Assembly: GCF_000725125.1 (NCBI RefSeq) | Contig: NZ_JFCB01000023.1 | Location: forward strand, 1-64,000 | Direction: 5' to 3' | Source of the DNA: Streptomyces toyocaensis | GTDB lineage: Bacteria; Actinomycetota; Actinomycetes; Streptomycetales; Streptomycetaceae | Length of the DNA: 64,000 nucleotides | Part shown: in pieces, positions 1 to 9,276 of the stretch | Numbering within the stretch: the first letter of the stretch is position 1 | Layout of the letters: the number at the start of each line of letters is the position of its first letter | Notes under the pieces: model-generated | What the model was told of the DNA's origin: nothing | The model's input: the letters and a program-made list of their open reading frames with translations, nothing else | Database searches by the model: none | Made by a program: the position numbers and the translations under genes

Positions 1-3000
1 GGCGCGACCCGGCGTTGACGGCCGGGTCCGGGGCGGCCGGGTGCGGGGCGGCTTCGTGGCCCGGTGCGGGCGGGTGCGGGGCGGCTTCGTGGCCCGGTGC
101 GGGCGGGGATGCCTGCCGGTGCGTGCCGGCGAGGGGCGGGGGTGCCGGTGCCGGTGGCCGGGGACCGCCGGCCGGTGCCGCGACCGGGGGCAGGACCGCC
201 GTGGTGCCCGGTTCGTCCGGACGTCCGCCGTCCGGCTCCCGGCCGCCCTCGCGTGCCCCGCCGAGGCTCACCAGGCCCGCGAACAGACCGGTCAGCGCCA
301 GCAGCTGGGCGACATGACCGTACGCCCCCTCGCCCGCGCCCACCGGCTCGCCCGCGCCGGACGCCGTCGCGACGCCCGCCCCGGCGAGGGCGGCGAGGGC
401 GATCGGCACCAGCAGCGCCTGCCTGCGCCACGCCAGCAGGGCCAGGCCCGGCACCAGCAGGGCCCACCAGCCCGCGATCACCACGCCGACCAGCGTCAGC
501 GCCACCGCGCCGAGCCAGGGCCCGGGCGCCGGCGGAACCGGCTGCGGCGCGTCGGGGCTGTCGGCCTTCCGGCGCCACAGCGCCAGGCCGGCCAGCACCG
601 CGATGCCCACCCCGCTGCCGGTCAGACCGGCGTCGTAGGTCTTCGCCGGCTCGTAGGACAGCTTCACCGTGCCGCCCGCGCCGGCCGGGATCCGCCAGCC
701 CTGCTGCCAGCCGTCCAGCCGCAGCGGCGTGAGCTCCTCGCCGTTCAGCGTGGCCTTCCAGCCGTCGTTGTGGTTCTCGTACATCGTCAGGTACGAGGCC
801 GCTCCGGAGCCGACGCTCACCTCGCGCAGGTCGCCCAGCCAGTCCCGTATCCGCAGCTCGCGGTCGGAGGTTGCCGGCTCCGGCACGGTCCCGTCCGTCA
901 GCGTGACGTCCGTCAGCGCCAGCGGGCCCGCGTCACCGCCCTCGACCCGGTGCGGTCCCGCCGCGAGCTGCAGCTCACGGTCCTCCTCGCCGCCCTGGCA
1001 CAACGTCACCTCGAGCGGCCGCCGCTCGACCAGGTCCCGTACGGTTCCCCGCACGCCGGTCTCGTACAGCTCGCCGTCCACGGCCAGCACCGGTCCCTTG
1101 CCGCACTCCAGGGAGACCTCCCGGGTGCCCTTCGGCTGCGGGGTGCGGTGGTCGTCGAGGTCGGGGAGGTACGCCTCGGTCAGCCCCACCGGCAGTTGCA
1201 GGTCCTCGCCGACCGCCGGGTTGTGCAGGGTGAGCGGGGCGGTCCGGGTGACCGTGATGTCGAGGCGGTCGGTGGTGATCGGCGGGAAGCGGACCCAGCC
1301 GTTGTCGTCGACACCGGCGACGACCGCGCCGTCAGGGGAGCCGATGTGCACCTCGACGGGGCGCGCGGACAGCCCGCCGGCCGGGGCCAGCACCAGTTCG
1401 CGCACCGGCCGCTTCCCGGCCCAGCTCAGACGGACGACCGGCCGGTCGCCCGCGATCCACGCGGTGGTCAGGTCCCCGTCGGTCAGATTGCGGGCGGAGA
1501 GCCCCGCGCCCAGGCGGGCCGTGGAGTCGGCGGTGGCGGTGATCCGTGCCCGCTGCTCGGGCGCCACCTCGTACAGCAGCCGGTCCAGTGCCTCGCCCGG
1601 CACGGCCACCGCGCTCGCCCGCACCTGGTACGTCCCCGCCGTCCCCGTGTCGAACCGCCGGTGCAGCCCCGCCTCGCCCGGCGCGAGGGACAGCCCGGTG
1701 GGGTCGGCGGCACGGTGCAGGGAGACGACCCGGGCGGCGGCCGTGGCGTTCTCCGCGTCGCGGGGCAGCCGCAGCAGCCGCGTCACCTGCACGTCGGGCA
1801 GGTCGACCTCGGAGAATCCCGCCCCGCCGAGGCCGGGGCGCTCGGCCGTGGAGCCGACGATGGTCAGCTTCATCCAGCGTGTCGGCCCCGCGGGCGCCTC
1901 GACCTGCTGCTTGGCGCCGTTGGCCCGGAGGAAACTCGTCGCGGAGCCGTTCTCCGTCTCCACCCGCACCCGGGTCACCGCCGCCCGCACGCCGTCCTGC
2001 GGAAGCGGCGTGAGTCCCACGGAGTCCGGCATGTCGTAGCCGTCGTCGAAGGCGATCCGCAGCCACTGCCCGTCCGGGGAGCCCGCCGAGCCCTCCGCCC
2101 ACGCGGTGCCCGGATCACCGTCGAAGGCGTTCACCGGGTCGTACTGCGGCAGGTGGAACAGCCAGTTGCCGTAGGAGGACGCCGTCACCGAGCGGGCGCC
2201 GCGCAGTTCGGCCACCGTCTGATGGGCCGGCCCCTCGGCCGGCAGGATCTGGTGCGGTCGTTCACCCGCGTCCTGCGCGGCGTCCGGCGCGTTGCGCTCG
2301 TCGCGTGTGTACGTGTACGACGTGTTGGCGTTGACCAGCCCGAACCGGGTGTCCGCCCGTCGCATCCCGTCACCGATCACCTGCACCGGCGGGGTACCGA
2401 GCCCCGGGTGGGCGTCGCCGGTCAGTACGGCCGGCCGGCCGCGCAGCTCGTCCGCCAGCGGCAGCAGCGCCTCGGGACCGCCGGAGACCACGGCCGTGTC
2501 GGCGACCGGCAGCAGCCGGGCCTGCCCCGGCCGGGGCACCTCGGCGCCGGCCGGACGGTAGATCTCCACCGCCCGCTGCCGCGGGTACAGGCCCTCGACC
2601 TGCAGCGGGGTGCCGGGGGCGATCACCCCGCCCGTCATCAGCGGGCCGAGGCCGGTGGCCCGCTCGTACCCGGACTGCTCCAGGGTGCGCTTCACCACCG
2701 TGGTGGGCACGGCTCCGAGCTGGTCGGGGTCGAGGTCGTTGCGGACCACGACGTGGTGGACACCCGCCCGGCTCAGGTAGTCGGCCAGCCCGGGCACGGC
2801 GCCGCCCGTCAGCAGGGCCTGCTCCACCGCGTCCATCGCGCGCCGGTTGCCGGGCGTGCCGAACGGCACGTAGTCGCGCTGTGCCCAGCGGGACGCGGCG
2901 ACCACGTCCAGCGGCTGGTCGATGGTCGATCCCCAGGTGTGGATGCCGTGCGCGGTCGCGGGGACGACCAGGGCCCGCGAGTCGGGGGAGTTCTCCTCCA

Positions 3001-4360
3001 GCCAGTCGGCCGTCGCCCTCCAGTACGCGGGGATCTCCTGGAACGAACCCGGTGCCAGGATCGACCCGTTGAGGTACGGCCACACCAGCCCCGGCAGCAC
3101 CAGGACGGCGACGGCCGGCGGAACGAACCGCCGGCCACGCACCCGGCGAGCCCCGCGCGCCCGGGCGGCCACGCCCACCAGGTGCGCCAGACCCAGGACG
3201 AACGCCAGCGCCAGTCCGGTCTGGAACTTGTAGATGTTGCGGAAGGGCGCCAGCCATCCGTCCAGCCAGTCCTGCACCACCCCGTGGAACGGGGCACCGA
3301 AGGCGCCGCCGTACCCGGCGAGCAGCACCAGCGACGCGACCAGCACCGTCAGCACCAGCCAGCGCCGCTCCGGCATGTCGCGCCGGGCCAGTCCGGCCAG
3401 GCCGAGACCCGCCGCGAGCGCCGAGCAGACGATGACCGGCGCCGAGGTCGCCACGGTCCAGCCGGCCGGCAGCCACGCCTCGCCGTAGTTGAGGTAAGCC
3501 ACCCAGTTCCCGGCGCCGCGCAGGGCCTCCGTCGCGGCCATCGTGTCGGTCGTGGTCCGCGCGGACTCGATGTAGGGGAGGAAGTTCTCCCCGTGGAACC
3601 CGAGCAGCAGCAGCGGGATCCACCACCAGGCCGTCGCCACGATCACCGCGGGCGCCCACCAGGCGATCAGCTTGCGCTGCCGCGGCCCCGGCGGGCGGGA
3701 GAGCAGGTACAGCCCGACCGGCAGCAGGGACGCCAGCGTCGAGGCCGCGTTGACCCCGCCCATGAACGGCACGAGCAGCGCCGAACGCAGCGCCGCGACC
3801 CTGGCCGCGTACCGCTCGTCCGTCAGCGGCAGCAGCACCCACGGCAGCAGCGCGCCCGGCAGCGCGGCGGCCGACGTCGAACCGACGACCGCCGTGAACA
3901 CCGGCCACAGCGCGTACGCGCTCGCGGCGAGCAGCCGGGACGCCCCGCTGCCCACGCGCAGCCGCTCGGCCAGCCGCAGCGCGCCCCAGAAGGCCACCGA
4001 CACGATCAGCGACATCCACAGCCGCTCCGCCAGCCACACCGGGAGCCGTACCAGGTCGGCCAGCCAGTGGAACGGCAGCATCGGCCACAGATAGCCGACG
4101 TACTGGTCGGAGATCCCGCCGAACGAGCCCCGGTCGTGCCACAACTGGCCGAGGTCCGCGAGGAACTGACCCGGGTCGACGGTCACGCCGAGCTTGGTGT
4201 CGAAGGTCTGCCGGCCCGGCTGCACCGCCAGGAACAGGACGAACACCACCGCCCAGAAGCCGAGCAGCCAGCGGCGCGGCCGCGGGCCCTCCGGAGGGCC
4301 CGCGGTGGTCCCACGCGAGGGGACGGCTGCCGGAGGAGGGGCCTGGAGCGTGGTCGTCAT
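1..4360 (-). CDS. AftD-like GT-C arabinofuranosyltransferase (3' end outside window)
   Basis: The reading frame starts at an ATG at 4360 and is still open at base 1, so at least 1453 residues are present and the C-terminus is missing. The order is typical of large actinobacterial alpha-(1->3)-arabinofuranosyltransferase (DUF3367) proteins. An N-terminal membrane segment lies near residues 28-46, followed by many further membrane helices to about residue 430. A long extracytoplasmic part carries two discoidin (F5/8C)-like modules near residues 735-880 and 935-1030. More helices follow near 1235-1355, and then a Pro/Ala/His-rich tail. The family transfers a sugar from a polyprenyl-phosphate donor outside the membrane. 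The start overlaps the methyltransferase stop as ATGA, so translation is probably coupled. The sugar handled in Streptomyces cannot be told from sequence. Confidence 0.8.
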   Translation of the reverse strand, partial: MTTTLQAPPPAAVPSRGTTAGPPEGPRPRRWLLGFWAVVFVLFLAVQPGRQTFDTKLGVTVDPGQFLADLGQLWHDRGSFGGISDQYVGYLWPMLPFHWLADLVRLPVWLAERLWMSLIVSVAFWGALRLAERLRVGSGASRLLAASAYALWPVFTAVVGSTSAAALPGALLPWVLLPLTDERYAARVAALRSALLVPFMGGVNAASTLASLLPVGLYLLSRPPGPRQRKLIAWWAPAVIVATAWWWIPLLLLGFHGENFLPYIESARTTTDTMAATEALRGAGNWVAYLNYGEAWLPAGWTVATSAPVIVCSALAAGLGLAGLARRDMPERRWLVLTVLVASLVLLAGYGGAFGAPFHGVVQDWLDGWLAPFRNIYKFQTGLALAFVLGLAHLVGVAARARGARRVRGRRFVPPAVAVLVLPGLVWPYLNGSILAPGSFQEIPAYWRATADWLEENSPDSRALVVPATAHGIHTWGSTIDQPLDVVAASRWAQRDYVPFGTPGNRRAMDAVEQALLTGGAVPGLADYLSRAGVHHVVVRNDLDPDQLGAVPTTVVKRTLEQSGYERATGLGPLMTGGVIAPGTPLQVEGLYPRQRAVEIYRPAGAEVPRPGQARLLPVADTAVVSGGPEALLPLADELRGRPAVLTGDAHPGLGTPPVQVIGDGMRRADTRFGLVNANTSYTYTRDERNAPDAAQDAGERPHQILPAEGPAHQTVAELRGARSVTASSYGNWLFHLPQYDPVNAFDGDPGTAWAEGSAGSPDGQWLRIAFDDGYDMPDSVGLTPLPQDGVRAAVTRVRVETENGSATSFLRANGAKQQVEAPAGPTRWMKLTIVGSTAERPGLGGAGFSEVDLPDVQVTRLLRLPRDAENATAAARVVSLHRAADPTGLSLAPGEAGLHRRFDTGTAGTYQVRASAVAVPGEALDRLLYEVAPEQRARITATADSTARLGAGLSARNLTDGDLTTAWIAGDRPVVRLSWAGKRPVRELVLAPAGGLSARPVEVHIGSPDGAVVAGVDDNGWVRFPPITTDRLDITVTRTAPLTLHNPAVGEDLQLPVGLTEAYLPDLDDHRTPQPKGTREVSLECGKGPVLAVDGELYETGVRGTVRDLVERRPLEVTLCQGGEEDRELQLAAGPHRVEGGDAGPLALTDVTLTDGTVPEPATSDRELRIRDWLGDLREVSVGSGAASYLTMYENHNDGWKATLNGEELTPLRLDGWQQGWRIPAGAGGTVKLSYEPAKTYDAGLTGSGVGIAVLAGLALWRRKADSPDAPQPVPPAPGPWLGAVALTLVGVVIAGWWALLVPGLALLAWRRQALLVPIALAALAGAGVATASGAGEPVGAGEGAYGHVAQLLALTGLFAGLVSLGGAREGGREPDGGRPDEPGTTAVLPPVAAPAGGPRPPAPAPPPLAGTHRQASPPAPGHEAAPHPPAPGHEAAPHPAAPDPAVNAGSR
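41..103. repeat. 33-bp tandem repeat, two copies
   Basis: An identical 30-base segment occurs at 41-70 and 74-103, a period of 33 bases. On the minus strand it encodes an 11-residue repeat (PAPGHEAAPHP) in the low-complexity tail of the AftD-like protein. The period is a multiple of three, so copy-number change would keep the frame. Confidence 0.85.
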
Positions 4361-5115
4361 TCGGGACACCGCCGGAGGATGAGGAGGAGGTTCCAGGTGG
4401 CGAACTCGCGCAGACCGGGCACCTTCACCACGGTCTCCGTCAGGAACGGCCAGTAGCGGGAGCGCGCCGAGACGATCCGCACGTCGTCACGCGCACGCAC
4501 CTGCCGCAGGGTGGTGCCGATGTGCACCGGGAAGAGGTTCTCGCCGAGCGTGTGCTTGGCGGGCCTGCCGGTACGGCGCCGGTAGCGGGCGCGGGCCCGG
4601 TCGGCGCCGAGGTAGTGCCAGGGGGCCCACTCGTGACCGCCCCACGGCGAGAGCCAGTTGGTGAACGACACGTAGATCAGCCCGCCGGGCCGCGTGACCC
4701 GCGCCAGCTCGCTGAGGAACGTCTGCGGGTCGGCCACGTGCTCCAGCACGTTGGAGGAGAAGGTGACGTCCGCGGCGCCGTCGGCCAGCGGCAGCAGGTA
4801 CCCGTCCGCGACCACGGCACCCTCGCCCGGCTTCCCGCCCAGCTCCCGGACGTCGGGCTCGAAGAGGTAGGCGTGGGCGCCCCGCCGGCGGAACTCCTCG
4901 GTGAAGTGCCCGCTCCCCCCGCCGACGTCCACGACGGTCCGCCCGGCGACGGATCCGCCGTACGCCTCGACCTGACGCACGGCGTCCCGCGCGAGGAGCG
5001 CGTAACAGACGTCGGGCTCCTCCTGCTCACGCAGGAAGGCACGGAAGAGGGTGAGGGAACGCCGGAGAGAGGGGTCCTTCCAGCCGGCCTCACCCCCACG
5101 GCGTACGCGCGTCAC
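4357..5115 (-). CDS. Class I SAM-dependent methyltransferase
   Basis: A 252-residue cytosolic protein with the Rossmann SAM-binding motif VVDVGGGSGHF near residues 50-60. The motif SSNVLEHV, typical of Methyltransf_11 enzymes, lies near residue 105. The GTG start at 5115 was chosen because it overlaps the stop of the upstream glycosyltransferase as GTGA; an open frame continues further upstream but has no family-like sequence. Its stop overlaps the ATG of the AftD-like gene. The tight packing between two glycosyltransferases suggests it methylates a sugar or lipid-linked intermediate of the same envelope glycan, which is inference from context. Confidence 0.85.
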   Translation of the reverse strand: MTRVRRGGEAGWKDPSLRRSLTLFRAFLREQEEPDVCYALLARDAVRQVEAYGGSVAGRTVVDVGGGSGHFTEEFRRRGAHAYLFEPDVRELGGKPGEGAVVADGYLLPLADGAADVTFSSNVLEHVADPQTFLSELARVTRPGGLIYVSFTNWLSPWGGHEWAPWHYLGADRARARYRRRTGRPAKHTLGENLFPVHIGTTLRQVRARDDVRIVSARSRYWPFLTETVVKVPGLREFATWNLLLILRRCPE

Positions 5116-6251
5116 CGAACCGCCTCCCGGGCGACCGCCAGGAACCGCCGCACCGTGTGCTCCCAGCGGTATGCCGCCGCGTGCTCCCGCGCGGCCTTGC
5201 CCATCAGCTCCCGCCGGTGGGACGCCAGCGTCAGGGAGATCCACGCCGCCGCGAAGGAGGACTCGCCCCGCGCCAGCACGCCTGTCTCCCCGTCCCGCAC
5301 GGAATCCCGCAGGCCGGGGACGTCGAAGGCGACCGCGGGGGTCTGCCGGGCCGCCGCCTCGGTGACGACGAGTCCCCAGCCCTCCACCGCGGAGGGGTGC
5401 AGCAGCAGCCACGCCGCGCACAGCAGGCGGTGCTTCTCCGCCTCGGAGACGTGCCCGGTGAACTGCACCCCGGGGCCGGCGAGGCGTTCCAGCCGTTCCC
5501 GTTCGGGCCCGTCGCCGACGATCACGAGCCGGCCGCCGGTGACCGGCCGCACCCGCTCCCAGAGCCGCAGCAGCAGGTCGATCCGCTTGTACTCGACGAG
5601 CCGGCCCACCGCCACGAACAGCGGTTCGGGTGAGCGCTCGGCGCGCGGGCCGGGTTCCGCCACACCGTTGTGGACGACCCGGATCCGTTCCCGCGGTACG
5701 CCGATCCCGCGCAGGGCGTGTGCCGTGGACGGTGACACGGCGACGACCAGCCCGTGCTGCCGCGCACCGGTGAGCGCCCAGTGTTCGAGTTTCCGGCCGA
5801 TCCGCGCGGCGGGGGCCAGCGGACCGCCGAACCGCATCTTCCACAGATCGGTGTGAACGTGGTTGACCAGGCACAGCGTGGGCCCGTGGTGCCACAGCGG
5901 CGCCAGATAGGGCATGCCGTTGCACACCTCGACCAGCAGGTCGCAGTCGCCGACCTGACGGCCGAAGGCGGACCGGGCGCGCAGGAAGTGGCCGTAGGTG
6001 CCGCCCGCCGACACCACCCGGTAGTCACGGAAGGCGGCGGGCCCTCCGCACAGCAGGGTGACCTGGTGGCCCAGCCGGGTCAGGCCGTCGGCGAGCCGGT
6101 CGACCAGCAGCTCGGAGCCGCCTGCCGACGGGTTGCCCAGGTCGCGGTGGGCGAGGAAGACGATCCGGCGCGGATGTGGGGGGAGCGCCGGAGTGGTCTG
6201 CGGCGCGCTCGCGAGCGCGGTGCGCAGGTGGGACGGCACGTGCTGGGGCAT
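5112..6251 (-). CDS. GT4-family glycosyltransferase
   Basis: A 379-residue GT-B fold enzyme. The N-terminal Rossmann half has a glycine-rich loop (NPSAGGSELLVDRLA) near residues 41-55. The C-terminal half has the donor-binding segments FVAVGRLVEYKRID and EGWGLVVTE, the latter being the EX7E motif of retaining GT4 enzymes. It has no signal peptide or membrane helix, so it should act at the cytoplasmic face with a nucleotide sugar. A GGAG lies 6 bases before the ATG. It heads a three-gene operon with the methyltransferase and the AftD-like transferase. Acceptor and donor are unknown. Confidence 0.9.
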   Translation of the reverse strand: MPQHVPSHLRTALASAPQTTPALPPHPRRIVFLAHRDLGNPSAGGSELLVDRLADGLTRLGHQVTLLCGGPAAFRDYRVVSAGGTYGHFLRARSAFGRQVGDCDLLVEVCNGMPYLAPLWHHGPTLCLVNHVHTDLWKMRFGGPLAPAARIGRKLEHWALTGARQHGLVVAVSPSTAHALRGIGVPRERIRVVHNGVAEPGPRAERSPEPLFVAVGRLVEYKRIDLLLRLWERVRPVTGGRLVIVGDGPERERLERLAGPGVQFTGHVSEAEKHRLLCAAWLLLHPSAVEGWGLVVTEAAARQTPAVAFDVPGLRDSVRDGETGVLARGESSFAAAWISLTLASHRRELMGKAAREHAAAYRWEHTVRRFLAVAREAVR

Positions 6252-6463
6252 CGGTGCTCCAACTCGTCTCGGGGAGAACAGTGTGGGGAGGAACGGGAAG
6301 GGGGTGGGGTGGCCCGGAGCCCCTGTGAGGACTCCGGGAGGTCGCTGAGTGAGGGATGTGGACGGACTGTGGGTGGGTGGGGAGGGGACAGTTTTCGCCC
6401 AGCCGTTCCCCGCGGCTACTCACGGGCATGACAATTTCCCGCTTTTCTTACTCGGGAGTCACT

Positions 6464-7450
6464 TCAATCGGTGAGTGCCGAGCGGTGCTTACCGGACAAA
6501 GCCGGACCTTCTTCGACCTTCCGGCCGCGGGCCACCAGAACGCCGCCGAGCGCCGCGAACACGCATCCCGCGACGGCGGCCCCGACCGGCAACGTCTCGC
6601 CCACCAGCTCGAGTCGGCCGCTGTCACGCTCGGCCTGCCGCACGGCCTCCTGCTGCGTCGCGGGCGTGAACGCGAGCTTCTCGGCGTCCAGCAGCACCGC
6701 CGCGTCCTTGTCCCCGCCCGGCGCCCGCAGGGTCTGCCGGGGGCCGGTCCGCGCGTGGATCACCCGGCCGGTGCGCTGGTCCACGACCAGCTCCACGCCG
6801 TGGTTGGAGTACCACTCCTCGGCCAGCACCTGCGGCCGGTCCGGCTGGTCGACGAGGGTGCCCGGCACCAGCCGGGTGCCGGTCTTCGTGGGCGGCACCG
6901 CACCGGTGAACCGGTAGCCGGTGTAGCCCCGCACCTTCTCCGTGCCCCGGTAGCGCAGCACGACGGTGTCGCGCAGGGTGTTGTCCCACCACTGGTAGGA
7001 GCGTTTCTGCACGTCGAAGGGGAACTTCAGATATGCCTCGCCCTCGATGCGCGGCGTCGCCTCGCAGCAGTGCACGGGCTTGGTGGTCCTGCGGTCCAGC
7101 ACCCAGCGGTGCGGGGTGAAGCTCAGCGCGTCGTGCGGGTCCGCGGCCGGCAGCGACGTGTCCGTGTCGACCGAGGTCGTCACGTCCCACACCGCGTTGC
7201 CGCTGCGCTCGCTCTCCTCGACGTTGCCGCGCACCCGCTGGGTGACGGTGATCTTCTGATCGGGCACGGTCTCCACCCGCTCCAGGTCGAAGACGCTGCC
7301 GCGGCCGGTGTAGACGGCGGTGGTGTCGATGTCGACCGGGTTCACCGCGGCCCGTGGTTGCACGTACCACGCGAACAGGGGGGCCAGCACCAGCAGAAAC
7401 GTGCCGAGACCCAGCACGACCAGGGAGAACGGGGAAACTGTACGGCGCAT
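6464..7450 (-). CDS. DUF3068 membrane protein
   Basis: A 328-residue protein. It has an N-terminal membrane helix (residues 7-28), a long extracytoplasmic domain and a second helix near residues 292-312 before a short basic tail. This is the DUF3068 layout, in a family that databases sometimes label porin PorA family because of a mycolata relative. The ATG at 7450 (MRRTVSPFS) was preferred to an in-frame upstream start at 7531 because it places the signal-anchor helix at the N-terminus. It lies 213 bases upstream of the glycosyltransferase operon on the same strand and may share its role in the envelope. Function is not established. Confidence 0.8.
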   Translation of the reverse strand: MRRTVSPFSLVVLGLGTFLLVLAPLFAWYVQPRAAVNPVDIDTTAVYTGRGSVFDLERVETVPDQKITVTQRVRGNVEESERSGNAVWDVTTSVDTDTSLPAADPHDALSFTPHRWVLDRRTTKPVHCCEATPRIEGEAYLKFPFDVQKRSYQWWDNTLRDTVVLRYRGTEKVRGYTGYRFTGAVPPTKTGTRLVPGTLVDQPDRPQVLAEEWYSNHGVELVVDQRTGRVIHARTGPRQTLRAPGGDKDAAVLLDAEKLAFTPATQQEAVRQAERDSGRLELVGETLPVGAAVAGCVFAALGGVLVARGRKVEEGPALSGKHRSALTD

Positions 7451-7576
7451 CCGGGCACTCCAGAGGCTTGGGACGGCGCGACACGCACAGGTCGGCGCCG
7501 TACGGGAAGGTGCGCGTGCGGGAGTCCCCACCCCCTATGGGCTGGGAACCGTAGGCGCCCCTTGACGGAGTGTCAA

Positions 7577-7603
7577 TGTCGTGTCGACACTGTGGATACG
7601 ACA
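7577..7603. promoter_or_regulatory. Inverted repeat in divergent promoter region
   Basis: The 216-base gap between the divergent DUF3068 and DUF2613 genes holds the perfect palindrome GTGTCGACAC (7581-7590). This sits inside a larger repeat, TGTCGT (7577-7582) facing ACGACA (7598-7603). A TTGACG box lies just upstream at 7562. The arrangement suggests a regulator-binding site, possibly for the PucR-type protein encoded downstream. Confidence 0.4.
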
Positions 7604-7666
7604 CACGGGGGTGGTCGGTCACGGTGGGGGGTGGGGAACCCTCCCGACAGAGAGGCTGACCCTGCG

Positions 7667-7819
7667 ATGTCCAGACTGCTCGCCGCCGCCCTGACGGTCG
7701 CGCTCGCCGCGGCCCTCGCCGTGGGCGCCGCGCTCGGTGTCGTGGCGCTGCTCGAAGCCACACCCGACCAGCCGAACACCCCATTGATCACGTACGAGCA
7801 AGCGGGCCAGGGGAGTTGA
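7667..7819 (+). CDS. Small DUF2613-family membrane protein
   Basis: A 50-residue protein with one Ala/Val/Leu-rich membrane helix (residues 4-29) and a short polar tail ending TYEQAGQGS. It matches the size and shape of the actinobacterial DUF2613 family, whose function is unknown. The frame stays open upstream, but the ATG at 7667 is where family-like sequence begins. Its TGA lies 3 bases before the GTG of the PucR-type gene, so the two are almost certainly co-transcribed. Confidence 0.7.
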   Translation: MSRLLAAALTVALAAALAVGAALGVVALLEATPDQPNTPLITYEQAGQGS

Positions 7820-7822
7820 CCC

Positions 7823-9064
7823 GTGACGGCGCCCCGCACCGTCACGGCCCGGTCCGCCTGGCACGACGTACCGCGCCACCAGGTACGCCGGTTCGCCGAG
7901 ATCGCCATGGCCGACGCGCCCGCGCTGGCCGAGGAGATCATGAGCGAGATCCAGCGCGAGTACCCGCACCTGCCCGTGGTCCTCGACGACTCCGGCGAGC
8001 CCCTGGCCCTCGTCGGCATCCGCCGCGCCATCGAGGCCTTCGTCCGGCACGTGGGGCACGCCGGCTACCCGGTGGGCCGGCCCACCGTACCGCCGGGTGT
8101 CTTCCAGGACTTCGGCCGGGGCGAGGGACTCAACGGCCGGTCACTGGACGCGCTCCAGGCCACCTACCGCATGGGCGTGCGCCTCGCCTGGCGCCGCTTC
8201 GCCGAGATCGGCCAGCGCATCGACATCCCGCCCCCCGCCATGTACGAACTCGTCGACGCCGGATACGAGTACCTGGACGGCCTGGTCGACCAGTCGGTGC
8301 GCGGCTACGCCGAGGCCGCCGCGCGCCAGGCCGGGGAACGGCTGCGGCTGCAACGCCGGCTGATGGAACTGCTGCTCGCCGAGCACCACCGGGGCGACCC
8401 GGCCGACGCGCTCGCCGAGCGGGCCGCCCGGATCGGCTGGCCGCTGCCCGGCAAGGTCGCGGTGGGCGTGCTGCTGCGCCCCGCGCGGGAGGCGGTGGCA
8501 CCCGCCGTGGGGCAGGGGGTGCTGCTCGACATGGAGTACGAGCGGCCGCGCATGGTCGTGCCCGAACCGGAGGCGGCCGGCCGCCCCGAACTGCTGGACC
8601 GCGCGCTCACCGGCTGGTCCGGGGCGATCGGACCGCCCGTGCGGGTCGCCGACGCGGCGAAGTCGCTGCGCTGGGCGGAGGCGGCCGTGCGGCTGATGGA
8701 GCGCGGACTGCTGCCCGCCGGCGAGGTGCTGCACTGCACCGAGCACACCGAGGCGCTGGTGCTGCTCCAGCCGGAGGAACTGATCGAGGACCTCGCGTCG
8801 CGCTGCCTGGCCCCGCTGGCGCACTGCGGCCCGGCGCACGGGCGGCGGCTCGCGGAGACGTTGCTGGCCTGGCTGGAGACCCGCGGCGGGGCGCCGGAGG
8901 TCGCGGCCCGCCTGGGCGTCCACCCGCAGACCGTCCGCTACCGCCTGCGCCAGATCCGCGAACTGTGGGGCGAGGCGATCGACGACCCCGACCGTCGTTT
9001 CGAACTGGAACTGGTCCTGCGGGCCCAGCGGCTGCGCGGCGCGCTGGGCGGGCCGCGCGGCTGA
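7823..9064 (+). CDS. PucR-type transcriptional regulator
   Basis: A 413-residue protein whose last 70 residues form a PucR C-terminal helix-turn-helix (PEVAARLGVHPQTVRYRLRQI near 355-375). The N-terminal 150 residues are a helical domain of the kind found in the many Streptomyces PucR/CdaR-like regulators. The central part resembles a degenerate GGDEF-like ligand domain. GTG at 7823 is the first start after the DUF2613 stop. The effector is unknown. Targets may include the divergent promoter region with the GTGTCGACAC palindrome. Confidence 0.8.
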   Translation: MTAPRTVTARSAWHDVPRHQVRRFAEIAMADAPALAEEIMSEIQREYPHLPVVLDDSGEPLALVGIRRAIEAFVRHVGHAGYPVGRPTVPPGVFQDFGRGEGLNGRSLDALQATYRMGVRLAWRRFAEIGQRIDIPPPAMYELVDAGYEYLDGLVDQSVRGYAEAAARQAGERLRLQRRLMELLLAEHHRGDPADALAERAARIGWPLPGKVAVGVLLRPAREAVAPAVGQGVLLDMEYERPRMVVPEPEAAGRPELLDRALTGWSGAIGPPVRVADAAKSLRWAEAAVRLMERGLLPAGEVLHCTEHTEALVLLQPEELIEDLASRCLAPLAHCGPAHGRRLAETLLAWLETRGGAPEVAARLGVHPQTVRYRLRQIRELWGEAIDDPDRRFELELVLRAQRLRGALGGPRG

Positions 9065-9169
9065 GAACGGCCGGGGCGCGGAACACGGAGGTGTCCCGCA
9101 CCCCGGCCCGAAGGCCGGCGGCGGCCCTGGAGACGCGGCCGCAGACGCGCCGCGCCCCCGGTCCGCCCA

Positions 9170-9199
9170 TTGCCCGTCCCAGGGAGCTGTGGCTAGCCT
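9170..9199 (+). promoter_or_regulatory. Candidate promoter of the IclR gene
   Basis: TTGCCC (9170-9175) and TAGCCT (9194-9199) are separated by 18 bases, an acceptable Streptomyces housekeeping promoter. Transcription would begin near 9206, upstream of the motif at 9222-9236. Confidence 0.4.
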
Positions 9200-9221
9200 G
9201 TGTTCGTCATGCCGATCGCCT

Positions 9222-9236
9222 GTTGAAATCTCGAAC
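9222..9236. promoter_or_regulatory. IclR-type operator motif (site A)
   Basis: GTTGAAATCTCGAAC lies 41 bases before the IclR GTG start and just downstream of the predicted transcription start. It is one of four closely similar 15-mers in the window, with consensus about GTCGAAATATCGAAC. The position fits autorepression by IclR. Confidence 0.55.
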
Positions 9237-9276
9237 GAGCTGCAGGCGCCTGAGACACACAGGGAGGGGGCCGGTC

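Noticed and set aside
41-4456. A 1471-residue plus-strand open frame
   Set aside because: It is the antisense of the AftD-like gene; its Arg/Pro/Gly-rich translation has no membrane or domain pattern, while the minus frame has clear helices and discoidin-like modules.
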